Assembly: GCA_033064195.1 (NCBI GenBank)
Contig: JARBJD010000178.1
Coordinates: 89,470 to 153,469, forward strand
DNA: 64,000 bases
Origin: Blattamonas nauphoetae
Lineage: Eukaryota > Preaxostyla > Oxymonadida
Reading direction: 5' to 3'
This document shows positions 45,001-56,632 of this stretch, piece by piece. Each line of letters starts with the position of its first letter. Within the stretch, counting starts at the first letter, position 1. The translations under genes and the position numbers were made by a program. Under the pieces are notes generated by a model, which was given only the letters and a program-made list of their open reading frames with translations, made no database searches and was not told the DNA's origin.

Positions 45001-47030
45001 ATGAAACGTGAGTCTCTTGACAAAGTGATAGAACGAGGTCGAGGGATTCTCAGACTCCTGCATTTCCTGCGAGGAGCGAAGACGGCGAATAGAATGTCGT
45101 TGTTATCGGTGGGAAAACAATCAGAGGTTGTTCAGGTGACGCTGTCCATCATTCGCCGCCTCTCTTTCCTCTCCAGTCGGAGTCTCTCCTCTTCCACTCT
45201 CTCGTTCTTAGCGATCGTCGCGAGACTCTTCATCTTCTCCTCTGACCCCTTTCCGCTCGGCTCAAAAAGTAGAATCTTCAGCGCTGCTTCCTTCCCTCAT
45301 AATTCGTTGGGAGTGCTCAATCTTCGACGCTTAGCTTGACCAGCCTCCACTTCACGATTGATTCAGCCTGTTCAGCCACTCCTCTCTTCCTCGTCTCGTC
45401 GGGTGAGCTTGTCTTCTCGTCGTGTCGAATTGGGGGAGATTCAGTGACTGACTTGCCCTCCACTCTCACCACATTTGTCGAAGTGAGTGGAGGAGGGAGG
45501 CTGAACATTGTGGACTCGACATTCAGGCAGCTCCATTTCACCCATCATTCGGAAGGAACAACCATCCATCTCTCTCTGGGTTCCACATTCAACACAAGCA
45601 CAGCATCCATCTTCGACAGAATCACATCGAACGGAGTAGGCTCGCTCATCTGAAACAGACGATACCACTCCGACCAGACCCTGTCTTCTCGCCATTTCGT
45701 ATCGAACTCAAACACTGAAGTCGAACGATGAGCGATCTTGTCTGTTCGATCGAGATCGTTCTTTCAACACTCGGTTTCATCTTGGCAACTGGTCAGCGAA
45801 CTGTGGAAATGAGATCTTTGCAGATGGGGAGAACGGGAAAGACATTCCGCACTGTGGTCACTTTGGAGTGAGTTGATGGACGATTGGAAAGGGGATCTCG
45901 CGGCGAATGGAGACCATTCGATTCCGATTCCTCTCACTCTCTCCACTCCAAAATCGGCCAACATCTGAGCTGATCATCGACGTTCAACCATATCTTGCTG
46001 ATGGATTGCCAATCATCCACTCCAATCCCAGCTTTTTTAAAGCGAGACAGGCTCCCTACATGTGGACAACAACACATTCTCGTCGTGTTCATCTTCAGGC
46101 GATGCCATTCGATCTTCGTCTCATTTGACAACTCAGGCGAGGTCACGTGAACACTTTCGATTCGTCACTGACCCATCTCATCTTCTCGTCAGCATCGTCG
46201 AACTCAGAATCAACAGCTTCGATTGATGAGTTGGTTGTTGGACACCATCTGGACAGAACAGTCACATTGGATCATTGTGAAGGCAGTTTCGGTCGAGAGA
46301 AAGGAGAATTGGTTTGGGGAGACGACAAGCCAACAGGAATGAACACATCGCTGTTTCCTTACTTGGTGTCCATAGAGGGAGAAGTGGAAGAGGACTGGAA
46401 AAGGTTTGTGTTTGATAAAAGTGGTCATTTCTTTCCTTTCAGTCTCGCTTCCTTCCCCTCCTTCTTCTCCTAATCGTCAGCCTCTGTCTCATCTCTCTCC
46501 AAATCTTCATCTTCCCGATAATCTTAGCAATCTGAGCACTCGACATCCCTGCATCTGTACCATCGTGATCAGATGTGTTCTCATTCCCGACGCAAACTAC
46601 TCCGCCTTTTGCTTCTCATGGCCACTGTCCTTCAGTCTCAGGACATTCGGTTAAGTTCCAACAATGAGGTTTTGACAGGAGGGACGCCATATTTGCGATT
46701 TTGTTCAGCAAATCAATCAAATTCAATGTCACTGGCTTTGTTCTTGTGATTCTGGAACCGCGAGACAATCCAACGACGCCTTCCTCGTTTGACGGAATGA
46801 GGTTTCTGCGCAGTACCTCCTCCAGCCACCGACGCGAGCTTGCTCGGTTCGCTGATTCTGCTCATCGTCTCCGCCACTTCACTCCTCCCTCCACACCCAC
46901 ACCATCTGACTTCCCTCCCTCCTTCTCTTTCATCTTCGGCGCTGGTGCAGGATCGAGGCTTCACTCTGAATCTCTCTTCACTGCAGTCAGCTCATCCTTT
47001 GTGACAAGTTCTGTCTTCACTCGGCGGTAG
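45001..47030 (+). pseudogene. decayed surface protein gene, parallel beta-helix (pectin-lyase-like) type
   Basis: A series of plus-strand pieces in changing frames carries short beta-strand rich repeats with Ser/Thr and small turns: TSLHFTIDSACSATPLFLVS, SGELVFSSCRIGGDS, TTFVEVSGGGRLNIVDSTFR, STFNTSTASIFDRIT, TASIDELVVGHHLDRTVTLD. Alternating hydrophobic strands with FSSC and VDSTF turns are typical of right-handed beta-helix surface proteins, which form large families in several anaerobic protists. There are at least four frame changes and no complete gene. Assignment is by repeat style, not by a named domain. Confidence 0.4.
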
Positions 47031-47532
47031 ATGAGTCGATACGCACACGACTTCTTCCACCCTCCGAGCTCTTCCGACAACTTTTCCTCTGCAAAACTCT
47101 CTTATATCTGATGAAACAACCGCTCAATTCACTGATGTCGCCGTATCTACTCAGCTTTTTTCTTTGACATTCAATCGCCTTTCTGACGCGCCTCTAATCT
47201 CGATTCTGAACAAAAAGTCCTTTTTCTTTATCTCCGTGTGTTCTTTATTTGCTTTTTTCATCTTTAATGCTGTTTTTTAGTTTGTCTTCCCACCTTGCAC
47301 TCGTCGCACCACAGTCGTAATCGCAGAAGAAATTGTCGGTGCAATGAGACATTGCAGAACTCTCTGGATCGAAATATATGAAATTAATTCGCAATGCGTT
47401 CTACCCGCTATTCATAGGAATGTCTGTATTGTTTTCTTGGATCATGGTTTCCAGGTTTCTCTCTATTGAACATCTGCAGTTTGTGAACTATTTGACATGT
47501 ATTTCTTTGGTTTCTACGTTCAGAACAGTAAC

Positions 47533-48768
47533 GTTAACGGAGTTTGAATGAACAGATTGGGACGAATAAGGAAGGGCGCAACGGAGTCGCCTTCCAAGGG
47601 AGTTATATCCATTCAGCATCCTTTTCTGTGCCTTGTGCCGTATACGGCAACGATCCAATCAATTTTACGACAGTTGTGATGCCCAACATGGGCTATCTGA
47701 TGATGATAACGACGATGCCGACCACGACACTTCCGATGTTCTTGGAGGCCCTACCGATGATTCGGATCAACACAAATCGTCTCTCACAGTTTCTCTATCT
47801 TCCAGAAATGGAGGAAGTTGTGGAAACAGCTGAAACAAGGCTTACAGACCCAGCGAATGCACTCAAGATTACGAATGGTGAGTTCAAGTGTGGTTCAGCT
47901 CCAGCAATCCCTCTGACGCAGGCAGAAGAGACAGCGCTGAAGAAGAAAGCCGAACAACGAAAGAAAGAAGCGAAATTGGCTGCAGCGAAGGAAACTCAGG
48001 TGAATCCACAATCGAACGAAATGCAAGAAACCGAAGTCTCCCCCACAAGAACCACAATCCAACAGAGCGATTCCCCAGATCTTCCAATCATCTGTCAACG
48101 TTAACGAGACGGAAATTGAGTCCAATGTTCAACATAAAGTGCACTGGGAACTTTGAATCCAACTGTCACGCCATTGCTCTCCCCAGCTCCCTCTCGCACT
48201 CCAACCACCTTCCACGGTCCAACAAACGCTGACGGACCAACACTGATGGATATGAACAACTCCATTCATCACATCACTGTTTGACGCGAACTCCGGGCGA
48301 CTATTCTTCCACTTCTCTGCTCGGACACGGTCTCCAATTGTGGGACCATTATGCGACACAATCTTTCGGATCAACAAGATGGCATCAGCTGGATCAGCAG
48401 ACACTGGTTGGATCCTTTCGCTTGTCGCTGCCGATGCTCGGACCGTAGCTGAGATGCATCCAATGCTCATTCCGCTGTTCGGCATTCCGTTGAACCTGGA
48501 CATCCCATTTATTTTCCTCATCTTCGATTTCAAGTGGGTTGCCATGATTCCACTTGTCGTGATGATTCCAGTCCTGATCCCGAACTCCCTCCTGATGCGG
48601 GGAATGGTGAAATACGTCAAAGCATACATGGTCTTCAATGATGAACGAAATAAGATCACTATCGAAATATTTCAGGACATCCGTGTCGTCAAATGTTCTG
48701 GCCTGGAAAATGTGTTCAAGTCCACCATCAGCGTCCTTTGTGAGAATCCAATCCACAATATATTATGA
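47533..48768 (+). pseudogene. second ABCC (MRP-type) transporter fragment, TMD1, segments out of order
   Basis: On the plus strand, 47,560-48,104 encodes the end of TMD1 and linker: SYIHSASFSVPCAVYGNDPI, MPNMGYLMMITTMP, RLSQFLYLPEMEEVVETAET, then a Lys/Glu/Ala linker. 48,270-48,768 encodes an earlier part of the same domain: FFHFSARTRSPIVGPLCDTI, WILSLVAADARTVAEMHPML, MIPVLIPNSLLMRGMVKYVK, IFQDIRVVKCSGLENVFK. In an intact MRP the second segment precedes the first, so the order here is rearranged. The linker resembles that of the fragment at 43.6-44.1 kb (TEAAQRKREA against KKAEQRKKEA), so the two are paralogues in opposite orientation. Confidence 0.7.
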
Positions 48769-48775
48769 TGTGAAG

Positions 48776-49300
48776 AGGACGGACAGGGCACCAGATCTTG
48801 AGGACAGAGGACAGAGGTCCTGTCCGATTCAGAAATGCACCTTTATCTGCCTCTATTTCGTCTGAATTCACCTTCTCTCTGCTCGTCAAACATTCTTTGT
48901 CTCCATTCTGTTCAGAACAATGCCTGAGAATGTCTCAAAAGACGATTTCAAAACTCCAATTTTGCATTGCCTTTTTCTGACACTATAGCGAACTTTCTCA
49001 TTCAAGATTTATTCATCCCCATCTAAAATTGTTGAAAAGGGCGTCAAAGTGCGTGAAAACCGATTTGGTGGCGAATCACGAGCTGGAGGGGTTCTGTCCT
49101 ACAAACTCCTAATTAGGAGTTTACAGGACGATCGGCCCAAGAGAGGACAGAGTAGGACAAAATCGGACAAGCACCTTATATTCACACTGTAGAGTTCTCT
49201 CAATTAGTTCATCCAACTTCTGCAGTTATCTCAAAACAGGACAAATCGGACATGTCCTGTCCTGTCCTGTCCCATGATCTGATCTTCTTCCCCATGTCAA
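48776..49300. repeat. GGACAG-rich repeat region with a 34-bp near-perfect palindrome
   Basis: The motifs GGACAGG, CCTGTCC and TCGGACA recur: GGACGGACAGGG at 48,779, GAGGACAGAGGACAGAGG near 48,800, and a run of CCTGTCCTGTCC at 49,255-49,272. At 49,096-49,129 an inverted repeat, GTCCTACAAACTCCTAA with its mirror, forms a 34-base palindrome with two mismatches. A related segment with TTGTCCGATTCAGAAAT lies at 44,717-44,790. This is probably a small repeat family. Confidence 0.6.
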
Positions 49301-49938
49301 GTTGTATTTGTCACCATTTTTCTTTCAAAGACTCTGAACCCGTAATTTGAAGTAAGTCCTCCATTTAACACTTCTTCTATCCGGTTTTGACTCGTTTTTG
49401 TCTTCTTCAAATACAAATTCGGAGAGATCGACTCGACTCATCATTTGCTATCTCTACTCTGTCAATGACTCCTAACTGTTTTGATAGAAGCCAATATCAC
49501 AATACCAGTGTGAATTTTCATTGTTTTTCCCATCTTATCCGTGTTTTACTCTTTATTCGTCTGGAATTGATGTCTTGATCACATCCGGATCAGAAATGGG
49601 CGGAACGAAATGAGATATTGATGATTCAGGATCCCAGTATGCCTCTCCATTGATTCTACCCTCATATTTTCCTATTTCTATAGTAGTTATAGAGAAGACT
49701 GGAGAACCACGTTGGTCTCGATCGATAAATAGAAGTCAAATCTCAATTCCGATTGACCCACTTTTGAATCTTGAACTAAAAGTCTTTTATGTATTTTGAC
49801 GATGTCAATATTTGACCTAAATTCCAAAAATATGTCAAATATTTAGACCTCTTTTGAAGCGTCTTTTTTGAAGCAAATTTTGAGTGCTTTCAGAAAACAA
49901 AGTCGATTTCTTTTTATTCAATTTTTAATTAGGATAAA

Positions 49939-50531
49939 ATGAGCAGCTTATTGACACCAACTCAACTACTGGAAATTTTGGAGAAAGAAAAATTGATTCT
50001 GAAGTCACCACCAACTCTCAATCGACAAGGAAAAACATATCTCACGGCGAGTACTTTCGAATACGTGCACGAAGAAAAACCAGATGACATTTATCGAGCG
50101 TATGTCAATAATTTCGTCAAAGGATACAGACCACATCTGAATCGCCAGAGATATCTTTCAGCATCTAATTGTTGCACGAAAGAAAAGTTTCTCGAATCAT
50201 TGAAAATGAAAATTGTGAACTCATTTCTGAATACAAGTATGCTGATTCACTTGTAACATACCGGTACGAAGGAATCGAATGGAAAGTGATTCCCTCGAAA
50301 TGGATGAAAGGATATCGAGCTCATAATTGTCAACGAAAACATTACACTCAATCATTTGTTGAAAATGTATTGAAAAAAGAGAATTGCGAACTCATTGGAA
50401 CATACACAAAGGTACTTCAACCATTCAAATATCGCGATCTACGAACAAAGAATGAGTATTTCGTTCGCTTGGATAATTGGTTGTATTTTGGAGACCGTCC
50501 TCACTTGAGAAAGTACCATGATAGGTCATGA
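49939..50531 (+). pseudogene. virus-like element part: repeat-module protein
   Basis: Part of the virus-like fossil. The encoded sequence repeats a module of about 60-70 residues with a ENCELI(S/G)-Y start followed by VTYRYEGIEW-type strands. The same module recurs at the beginning of the S74 gene at 53,380. I do not recognise the family; repeated small modules of this kind in large DNA viruses are often DNA-binding or nuclease-associated (inference). The upstream region has the T-rich motif shared with the element's other genes. Confidence 0.45.
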
Positions 50532-51539
50532 AAGTAGCGAAAATCTATTTTTGACCACAAATCAAGTGAATCCAACTTGAGAACCACTTCTAAAAAAATC
50601 GAAAAAAATTCTAAAATGTCGGGGACGATGTGAGTCGTCGATCAAAACAATCCCGATGAAGATCGGTTGAGAATTCGCGGAGCTACGTACCGAACAGTGG
50701 TCAAAAAATGGACCAAAAAGTCGATTTTCAGAACTTGCTTAAAACTGCTGCTATATGGCTCAAACACACCTCAAACACCTTCTAAAATTACAAAATCGAT
50801 TTCAGAAGGTGAAATTCGCGATAAAAAACACTTTTTGGAAAAAAAGTTTGATCCGACCCATTGAGGATTTTTACGAGTCGAAATTTTCGAGATAAGGTAT
50901 GGACCCTGTCTTCCATCATCTTTCGCTCAGGAATCGTCCTCTTATGACGCCTTTTAGCATTAGAACAGTTAAGAACGCCTTCTGGCGACTTTTGGTTCGA
51001 ACCATTTCACACCTCGATCGTTTTCACAATTTTTTCTCAATTTTCATTTTTAACGATTTTCACGTCAACCACTTCACAAACACACTCAAGCGACGCTTTT
51101 TTGAGATTTCGAGTTTACTGGTGACATTAGTTCTCTCTGGAGGGTCGGTTTTTCACATCACACATTTGACGCATCATTTCCGCCTACATTTTCACTATAT
51201 GAATTTTTGCCCCGAATTTCTCCCACAAATCCTTCATTCTCACTGTCCGACAAAGCTGTGCTCAAATTTCGAGACACTTTTGTCGGATAGTTGTTCCATA
51301 ATGTCACATTTTCGTGTTTCAACATCTCACGTTTTCACCGTGTTTGTCACTTCAAAAACACCTTCAACCCCTTTCTTCTCTCATCTTTCTTTCACCGTTT
51401 CACATTCAATCTCTTCGTCATTCCTCTTCATTTTCGTCATCTCACGAGCATTCTTTCGACCGTCTACACCTCACGAGCACATCACAACAACTCATTTTTT
51501 ATCAACTTTTTTGCTTAATTGGAACAAAAGAATGTGAAT

Positions 51540-53240
51540 GAAGCAACAATGAAGTGGGCAAGTATGATAGCAAAGGCTGAGACGGAAAAAGTGAAAATTG
51601 TGGGAAAGTATTGAGATTTACGAACGTGTTCAGACAAATTTCACAAAAAAAGAGGAAAAACAAGTGAGTGAAGTGAGAATGAGACGATAAAACAAAATCA
51701 TGTACCAGATCTGCACGATCTTGATCCTTCGCGTTCCGTTGGTACACCACTTCACCTTATGAACGGGTTCGTCAAAATTTCACAAACAAAGAGAAAAAAA
51801 GAGTGAGTGAAGTGAAAAGTAAACGATAAAACAAAATCTCGTACCAGATCTGAACGATCTTTGTTGTTCGCTTTTCATTGGTACACCACTTCACTTTATG
51901 AACGCGTTCATCAAAAATGTTTCTAATTAGAGTAAAAGTGTGAAGTGCAACAATGTTAGCAACGATAAGGTGAAGTGACGTACCAGATCTCTCCAGTCAT
52001 TGTTTTTCTCACTTCGTTGGTACACCACTTCACCTTATGAACGCGTTCATCAAAATTTCAGAAAACAAGAGTAAAAAACAATGATTGAAGTGAGAACTAA
52101 ACGATAAAACACATTCATGTACCAGATCTCACCGATCATTTCAGATTGAATCTCGTTGGTACACCACTTTGTTTTATGAAAAATTAGAGCAAAAATGTCA
52201 ATAAAGAGATCAAAATTGTGAAGTGAAACAATGTTTGAAGTGATAAAACACATTCATGTACCAGATCTTCCAGTTCGTTTTTATCTTGACGATCAAACAT
52301 TTTTAGTTCTGTGTTCTACCTTGTTTTGATAAAATAAGAGAATTGAAATCAAATAGTTGTGAAATGAAACGATAAGGTGAAGTGGTGTACCTGATCTGGA
52401 TGATCACTTCAGATCGCGTTTTGTTGGTACACGAATGTGTTTTAGAAAAAATGAAGAGTACAAATCGAAGAGTAGTGAAGTGTAAAAGGTGAAATGAAAG
52501 TTGAATGAAAGTAAAACAAAGTGGTGTACCAACGCATACAATTTTATCGATGAATCACGAAGTTTCTCGAGCAAAGATGAGGATCAAAATTTTGTTCACG
52601 TCATTTTAAATTTGAATTTTTGAAAAAAGTGAGAGACAATGAGAAAAAATTGACAATGAAGTGAAAATGAGAGGATAAAGTGAAGTGTTGTACCAGAAAA
52701 GAGAATGTCAAAAGTGAAGTGAAAATTCTGGTACGTCATTGTGTCTTATAAAGAGATAATACAAAAAAGAGAGCAAACCTGTTAGTAAAATCATGAGAGA
52801 TACACTTTTAAGAGATAAAACACACTTGTGTACCAACGATGGACGATCACGCAGATTGGGTACATGAAGATGTTTTATAAAGAGATGAACAAAAAAGAAG
52901 AGCAAACCTGTTTGGTAAATCACGAGAGACATCCTTTTGGGAGATAAGACACAACGGTGTACCAGCTTTGTGAGGTTGTCAATGGTTCGATCCGATCTGG
53001 TACAAGAGAAAGTTTTATGAAGAGATTTATCAAAAAAGAGAGCAAACCTGTTCAAAACAAGTCGGGAATGAAACCACCGTTCATAAAACAATGTGATGTA
53101 CCTGAACGAGAGAGACAGAAAAAAGTGAAGGATCGAGAACAAGAATGAAGAGACAAAAAAGAAGAGAGAACAAATGTGAAACTAGAAAGCGTGACACACC
53201 TAAATCAAACGGTAAAGAGACGTCAGGAACGAGATGAGAG
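51540..53240. repeat. array of about ten diverged hairpin repeats on a 139-bp period
   Basis: GTACC marks recur at 51,702, 51,841, 51,980, 52,119 and 52,258, exactly 139 bases apart. They continue at 52,387, 52,526, 52,690, 52,830, 52,959 and 53,098, with steps of 129, 139, 164, 140, 129 and 139. In most units GTACCAGATCT is followed 39 bases later by GGTACACCACTTCA, a hairpin pair, and then by a TGAACGCGTTCA palindrome or a decayed form of it. GTGAAGTG and ACGATAAAAC blocks fill the rest. The array sits between the two outer gene blocks of the virus-like element and has no convincing coding frame. Confidence 0.85.
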
Positions 53241-53379
53241 GATCGTGTCCCATTGAAGTACTTTCTCTGATCAAACAAGACTGATCGAACCCATCGATGA
53301 CAGAATCGAAGTCTCGGAAGATCACAAATGATAAAATCACGAATGAAATTTTATTTTTGAATTTTTTAATTTGTATTAA

Positions 53380-54427
53380 ATGAATCCAACTGCGATGTAC
53401 AAGGAAAGACGTCGAGTATGTTCAGAACAAGCATTAATTGAATCAATGAAAGAAGAGAACTGTTCGCTAGTCTCTGAGTATGTCAGAAATAATGTGCCGG
53501 TGACGTATGTTCATGAGGGAATCAAGAATTTTATTTTCAATGAAAGAGCAAACGAAAATGAATCGACAAAAATGCAATTCACAAATGATTGAGAAAATGA
53601 TTGATCATAATCTCTCAACAACCAACGAGAATGCAGCAGTGATTGACTCACTTCAGAAGACAACAGAAGGACACAAGACAGCGATATCTTCAATCCAAAA
53701 AGTGGTGAGCACAAATGGATCAATCACGACACCAACAATCGGAGGATTGATGAATGTGAATGGAACGAAGTGGAATATGTCAGAAGGATCACTTCCAAAG
53801 TATCCTGGAACCTATCCGGCTTCAACATTTAAGTCTGGCATTTCAATATCACAATCAATTTCAGAAACTTCAGGAATTCAATTCAATGGTGATGGCATCG
53901 TAATGTGGTCTCCCTGTGACTCACCAGCTTTGTATTACTACGATGAGGACACAGGTTCAGGAGTGTTTTCAATATCCACAACAGGAAGTTTTTCTCAGCT
54001 GTCAGACAGAAGAGTGAAAAGAAATATTGAACCATACCCTGATGTTCTTGAACAACTGAATAAAGTGGAAATTGTTCGCTACCAATTCAACACATTCGAC
54101 TCGAAGATCAACAAAGTGACAAAGCAAATTGAAAATGAGACAGATGAAGAACACTTGAAGAACTGCAAAGAGAAATGTGAATGTCTGAAGAAGGAAAGTG
54201 AGAAGAAACACATTGGTGTAATTGCTCAACAGATCCAAGAAATCTTTCCCGAAGTCGTGAACGATTCCAATCCAGATTGTCTTCAAGTTGATTATGCAGA
54301 ACTCTCGTGCTTCTGTATCAAAGCCATTCAGGAACTGAATACAATTGTCGGACAACAACAGACACTCATCAATGAACTGATCCAAAAATATAATTCACTG
54401 ACTCATACCATGACTCCGTCATCATAG
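53380..54427 (+). pseudogene. virus-like element part: peptidase S74 (intramolecular chaperone) fibre-type protein
   Basis: The C-terminal 150 residues carry the S74 chaperone pattern: SDRRVKRNIEPYPDVLEQLN, VRYQF, KKHIGVIAQQIQEIFPEVV, DYAELSCFCIKAIQELN. In phage tail fibres and viral spikes this domain trimerises the fibre and then cleaves itself off at a conserved serine. The middle is beta-rich and Gly/Ser/Thr-rich, as in fibres. The N-terminus has the ENC-L-SEY module seen at 50.2 kb. It is likely an attachment or fibre protein of the element. The T-rich upstream motif is present. Broken. Confidence 0.7.
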
Positions 54428-54439
54428 AAATGCGAAGCA

Positions 54440-54850
54440 TTAATACTCCAACATGAGATCAACCAGAAATTCATAATACTCTTTGGTTATTTTTCCATTG
54501 ATTGTCTCCGTTGTTTCCATCTCAATTGATTCACCAGAACTGTCTTTGAACCAGATCTTCACAATTGATTGTCGAGTGCTTAATTCCCACTTCTTTCGCT
54601 TCGCAATCTGTTCGTTACAGAAAGCAACAAATGAGTCATTGAATGCATCAGTCTGGATCCAATCACCATGGATTGTAATGTGCTGAGGAATGTCTTTTGA
54701 GATGACAGTTGAGTTACCATTAATTTCTTCCTTCACATGAATAAGTTTGCAGTCGAGAAAGTGAACATATTTTTGGTTTCTGGAATTGGTAAAATCAGGA
54801 GGCAATTGAGCAGTGTGAGAATTCTGAATTGAGAAATAGCGCTTCACCAT
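54440..54850 (-). CDS. virus-like element part: small protein of unknown function
   Basis: An open frame of 136 codons on the minus strand, with ATG at 54,850 preceded by the element's T-rich motif. Composition is ordinary globular (VHFLDCKLIHVKEEINGNST, ITIHGDWIQTDAFNDSFVAF, NGKITKEYYEFLVDLMLEY). No family recognised. It follows the first capsid-like block in the same direction. Confidence 0.5.
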   Translation of the reverse strand: MVKRYFSIQNSHTAQLPPDFTNSRNQKYVHFLDCKLIHVKEEINGNSTVISKDIPQHITIHGDWIQTDAFNDSFVAFCNEQIAKRKKWELSTRQSIVKIWFKDSSGESIEMETTETINGKITKEYYEFLVDLMLEY

Positions 54851-54899
54851 TTCTGTTTTCTACAAAAATAAAATATCATATTTGTTCTGTTCAATAACC

Positions 54900-56581
54900 T
54901 CTCTTCACTTCTTCATACGCTTCTTGGAGTCGACGATCAATGACATATCGCACTCGTGGTTGTCCATTTTCAATCCAGAATAACCAGTATGTTGCTTGAT
55001 GTAGTGCTAGAATTGGAGGAGGAGGACCTTCTGGAGTTGAGGTGAAATATGGATCGAGTTCTCCTGATTGATTGGTGATCCTCTGTAGACGATATTCACT
55101 GATTCTGCTGTTGAAATACCTTCTTCTCCACCAGCGATTTCACTTCGATCTGTTGGAACCATGAATGTGAATGAAGTAGCATCCGTAACTGCTCTGGTTC
55201 TCTTGAACTCCTTTCCAAAACAGGTAGAATTGCGTGACATACAGATTGAATTCTCAAACTCTTCCGTCGCGGAACAACCGATAAAATCACCATTCACCAT
55301 CATCATTTGATAGAACTCTGGCGAGAGTGTTGACATCGGGAAATTGGGAAAGTTGGATCCAAGCATTTCGAATAAGCCAACATAATGAGGATTTCTGAAG
55401 ACTGTACATTCATTTGGTCTTTCAGGAATAAGCACATAAGATTCATGAGATTGTTGAGCTTGATACTGATGTTTGATCTCACCCATTGCTGTTGCTTGTG
55501 ATTGGAACGATTGTGTGTCAATTCTTTCAGCTTTCAGGACATACAGAGTCTTTGAATATGTGTTGAAGAGTGACTGCTTCGTTGCATCAGTGATTTGATA
55601 TCCGTAACAAATCGAAGACACTGTATCTATCGAAGATGAAAGAACAGTGGCTGTGAAGGATTTGGTTTTGATATATGAAATGTAAAATGAATTCACAGAA
55701 GGCATTATATTGTCATCGAATTGAAGTATTGGATTACCAATTTGTGTAAATTCCTGTGTCAAATTAGAGTATTCTCCATCGAACATGAGACTCATTTGCC
55801 CTTCTGGTGCGAGACGAGGCTCGTCTTTATCTGGATATCGATCTTTCATCATCTCAAGTGTTTTTCTTACAACAGTTGAAGTTCGAATGGGACAATACAC
55901 AAGTGAATCAGTGGTCAAATGAAATCTCAAACGTAAATTTCCGAAGATTGAATTTGGATACTGATCAAACGTACTCAGTGGAAGGAGATTCACAAACGGA
56001 ATAACCAGTGGAATCGTTGCAGTGTATGGTTTTTTCTGCCCATTGAGTGTTGGAACATAGTAGAATCCACACACACTTGGATCCATTCTCTGAACATTTT
56101 CAAAAAGACTATAGCAATGCTTCATATTGTTTTTCTCTTCATACGACTTGAAAGTGTGATACAGAAATGATTCGTGAACATGATTATTCTGGAGTGTATT
56201 GTCAATAATGTTTCCTTTACTGTCAACCAGTCTCATGTCTCGAATGGCATCTGATGATGATTTGTAACCGTAGAGCATTCCGTACAATCCAGCTGACTCT
56301 GAAGCATCTGCATCTGATGGATATGTATATGGAACAGTAATCGTGAGATCGATACGCAGATGACTCTTCGAAAATTCAGTCACATCATGACCATCATAGC
56401 ACAATGGAACTTCAATCTCATCTCCGATTCTGCATGGCATGGGAGGATTTGTTGGATGTACTTCTTGGATGGAGTAGATGTGAGGTTCTGAATCCCATTG
56501 TTTTGGCAGATATGATTGCACTTCAATTTGCTCAATTAATGTCGATGTTGGTTTGGATTGATTTGATCTGATACTTCTCAT
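54900..56581 (-). pseudogene. virus-like element part: capsid-like protein block 1
   Basis: A long minus-strand open stretch with the element's T-rich motif before its ATG at 56,581. The sequence is rich in beta strands, with EIEVPLCYDGHDVTEFSKSH, LRIDLTITVPYTYP, TIPLVIPFVNLLPLSTFDQY, IFGNLRLRFHLTTD blocks. It ends with a short module (PPPPILALHQATYWLFWIEN) that recurs at the end of block 2. The order of a strand-rich N-part, IPL-LL---FP--LFG-L-L, and a long C-part is shared with block 2. I infer a jelly-roll capsid protein from composition, size, pairing and neighbours, not from a recognised domain. Confidence 0.5.
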
Positions 56582-56632
56582 TTATAGAAAAATAAAAATA
56601 CAATATCAATAATTTCTTTTACTGTTTTGTCT

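Noticed and set aside
50899-51537. A 212-codon plus-strand open frame rich in Phe, His and Ser
   Set aside because: It has the composition of translated repeat or AT-rich spacer, lacks the element's upstream motif, and runs into the 139-bp array.
52975-53005. A GGTTCGATCC box suggesting a tRNA gene
   Set aside because: No matching A box, acceptor stem or anticodon arm can be built around it. It lies within a hairpin unit of the 139-bp array.
51540-53240. The 139-bp array as a CRISPR array
   Set aside because: The unit is too long and too diverged, there is no alternation of identical repeats and unique spacers, and the DNA is eukaryotic.
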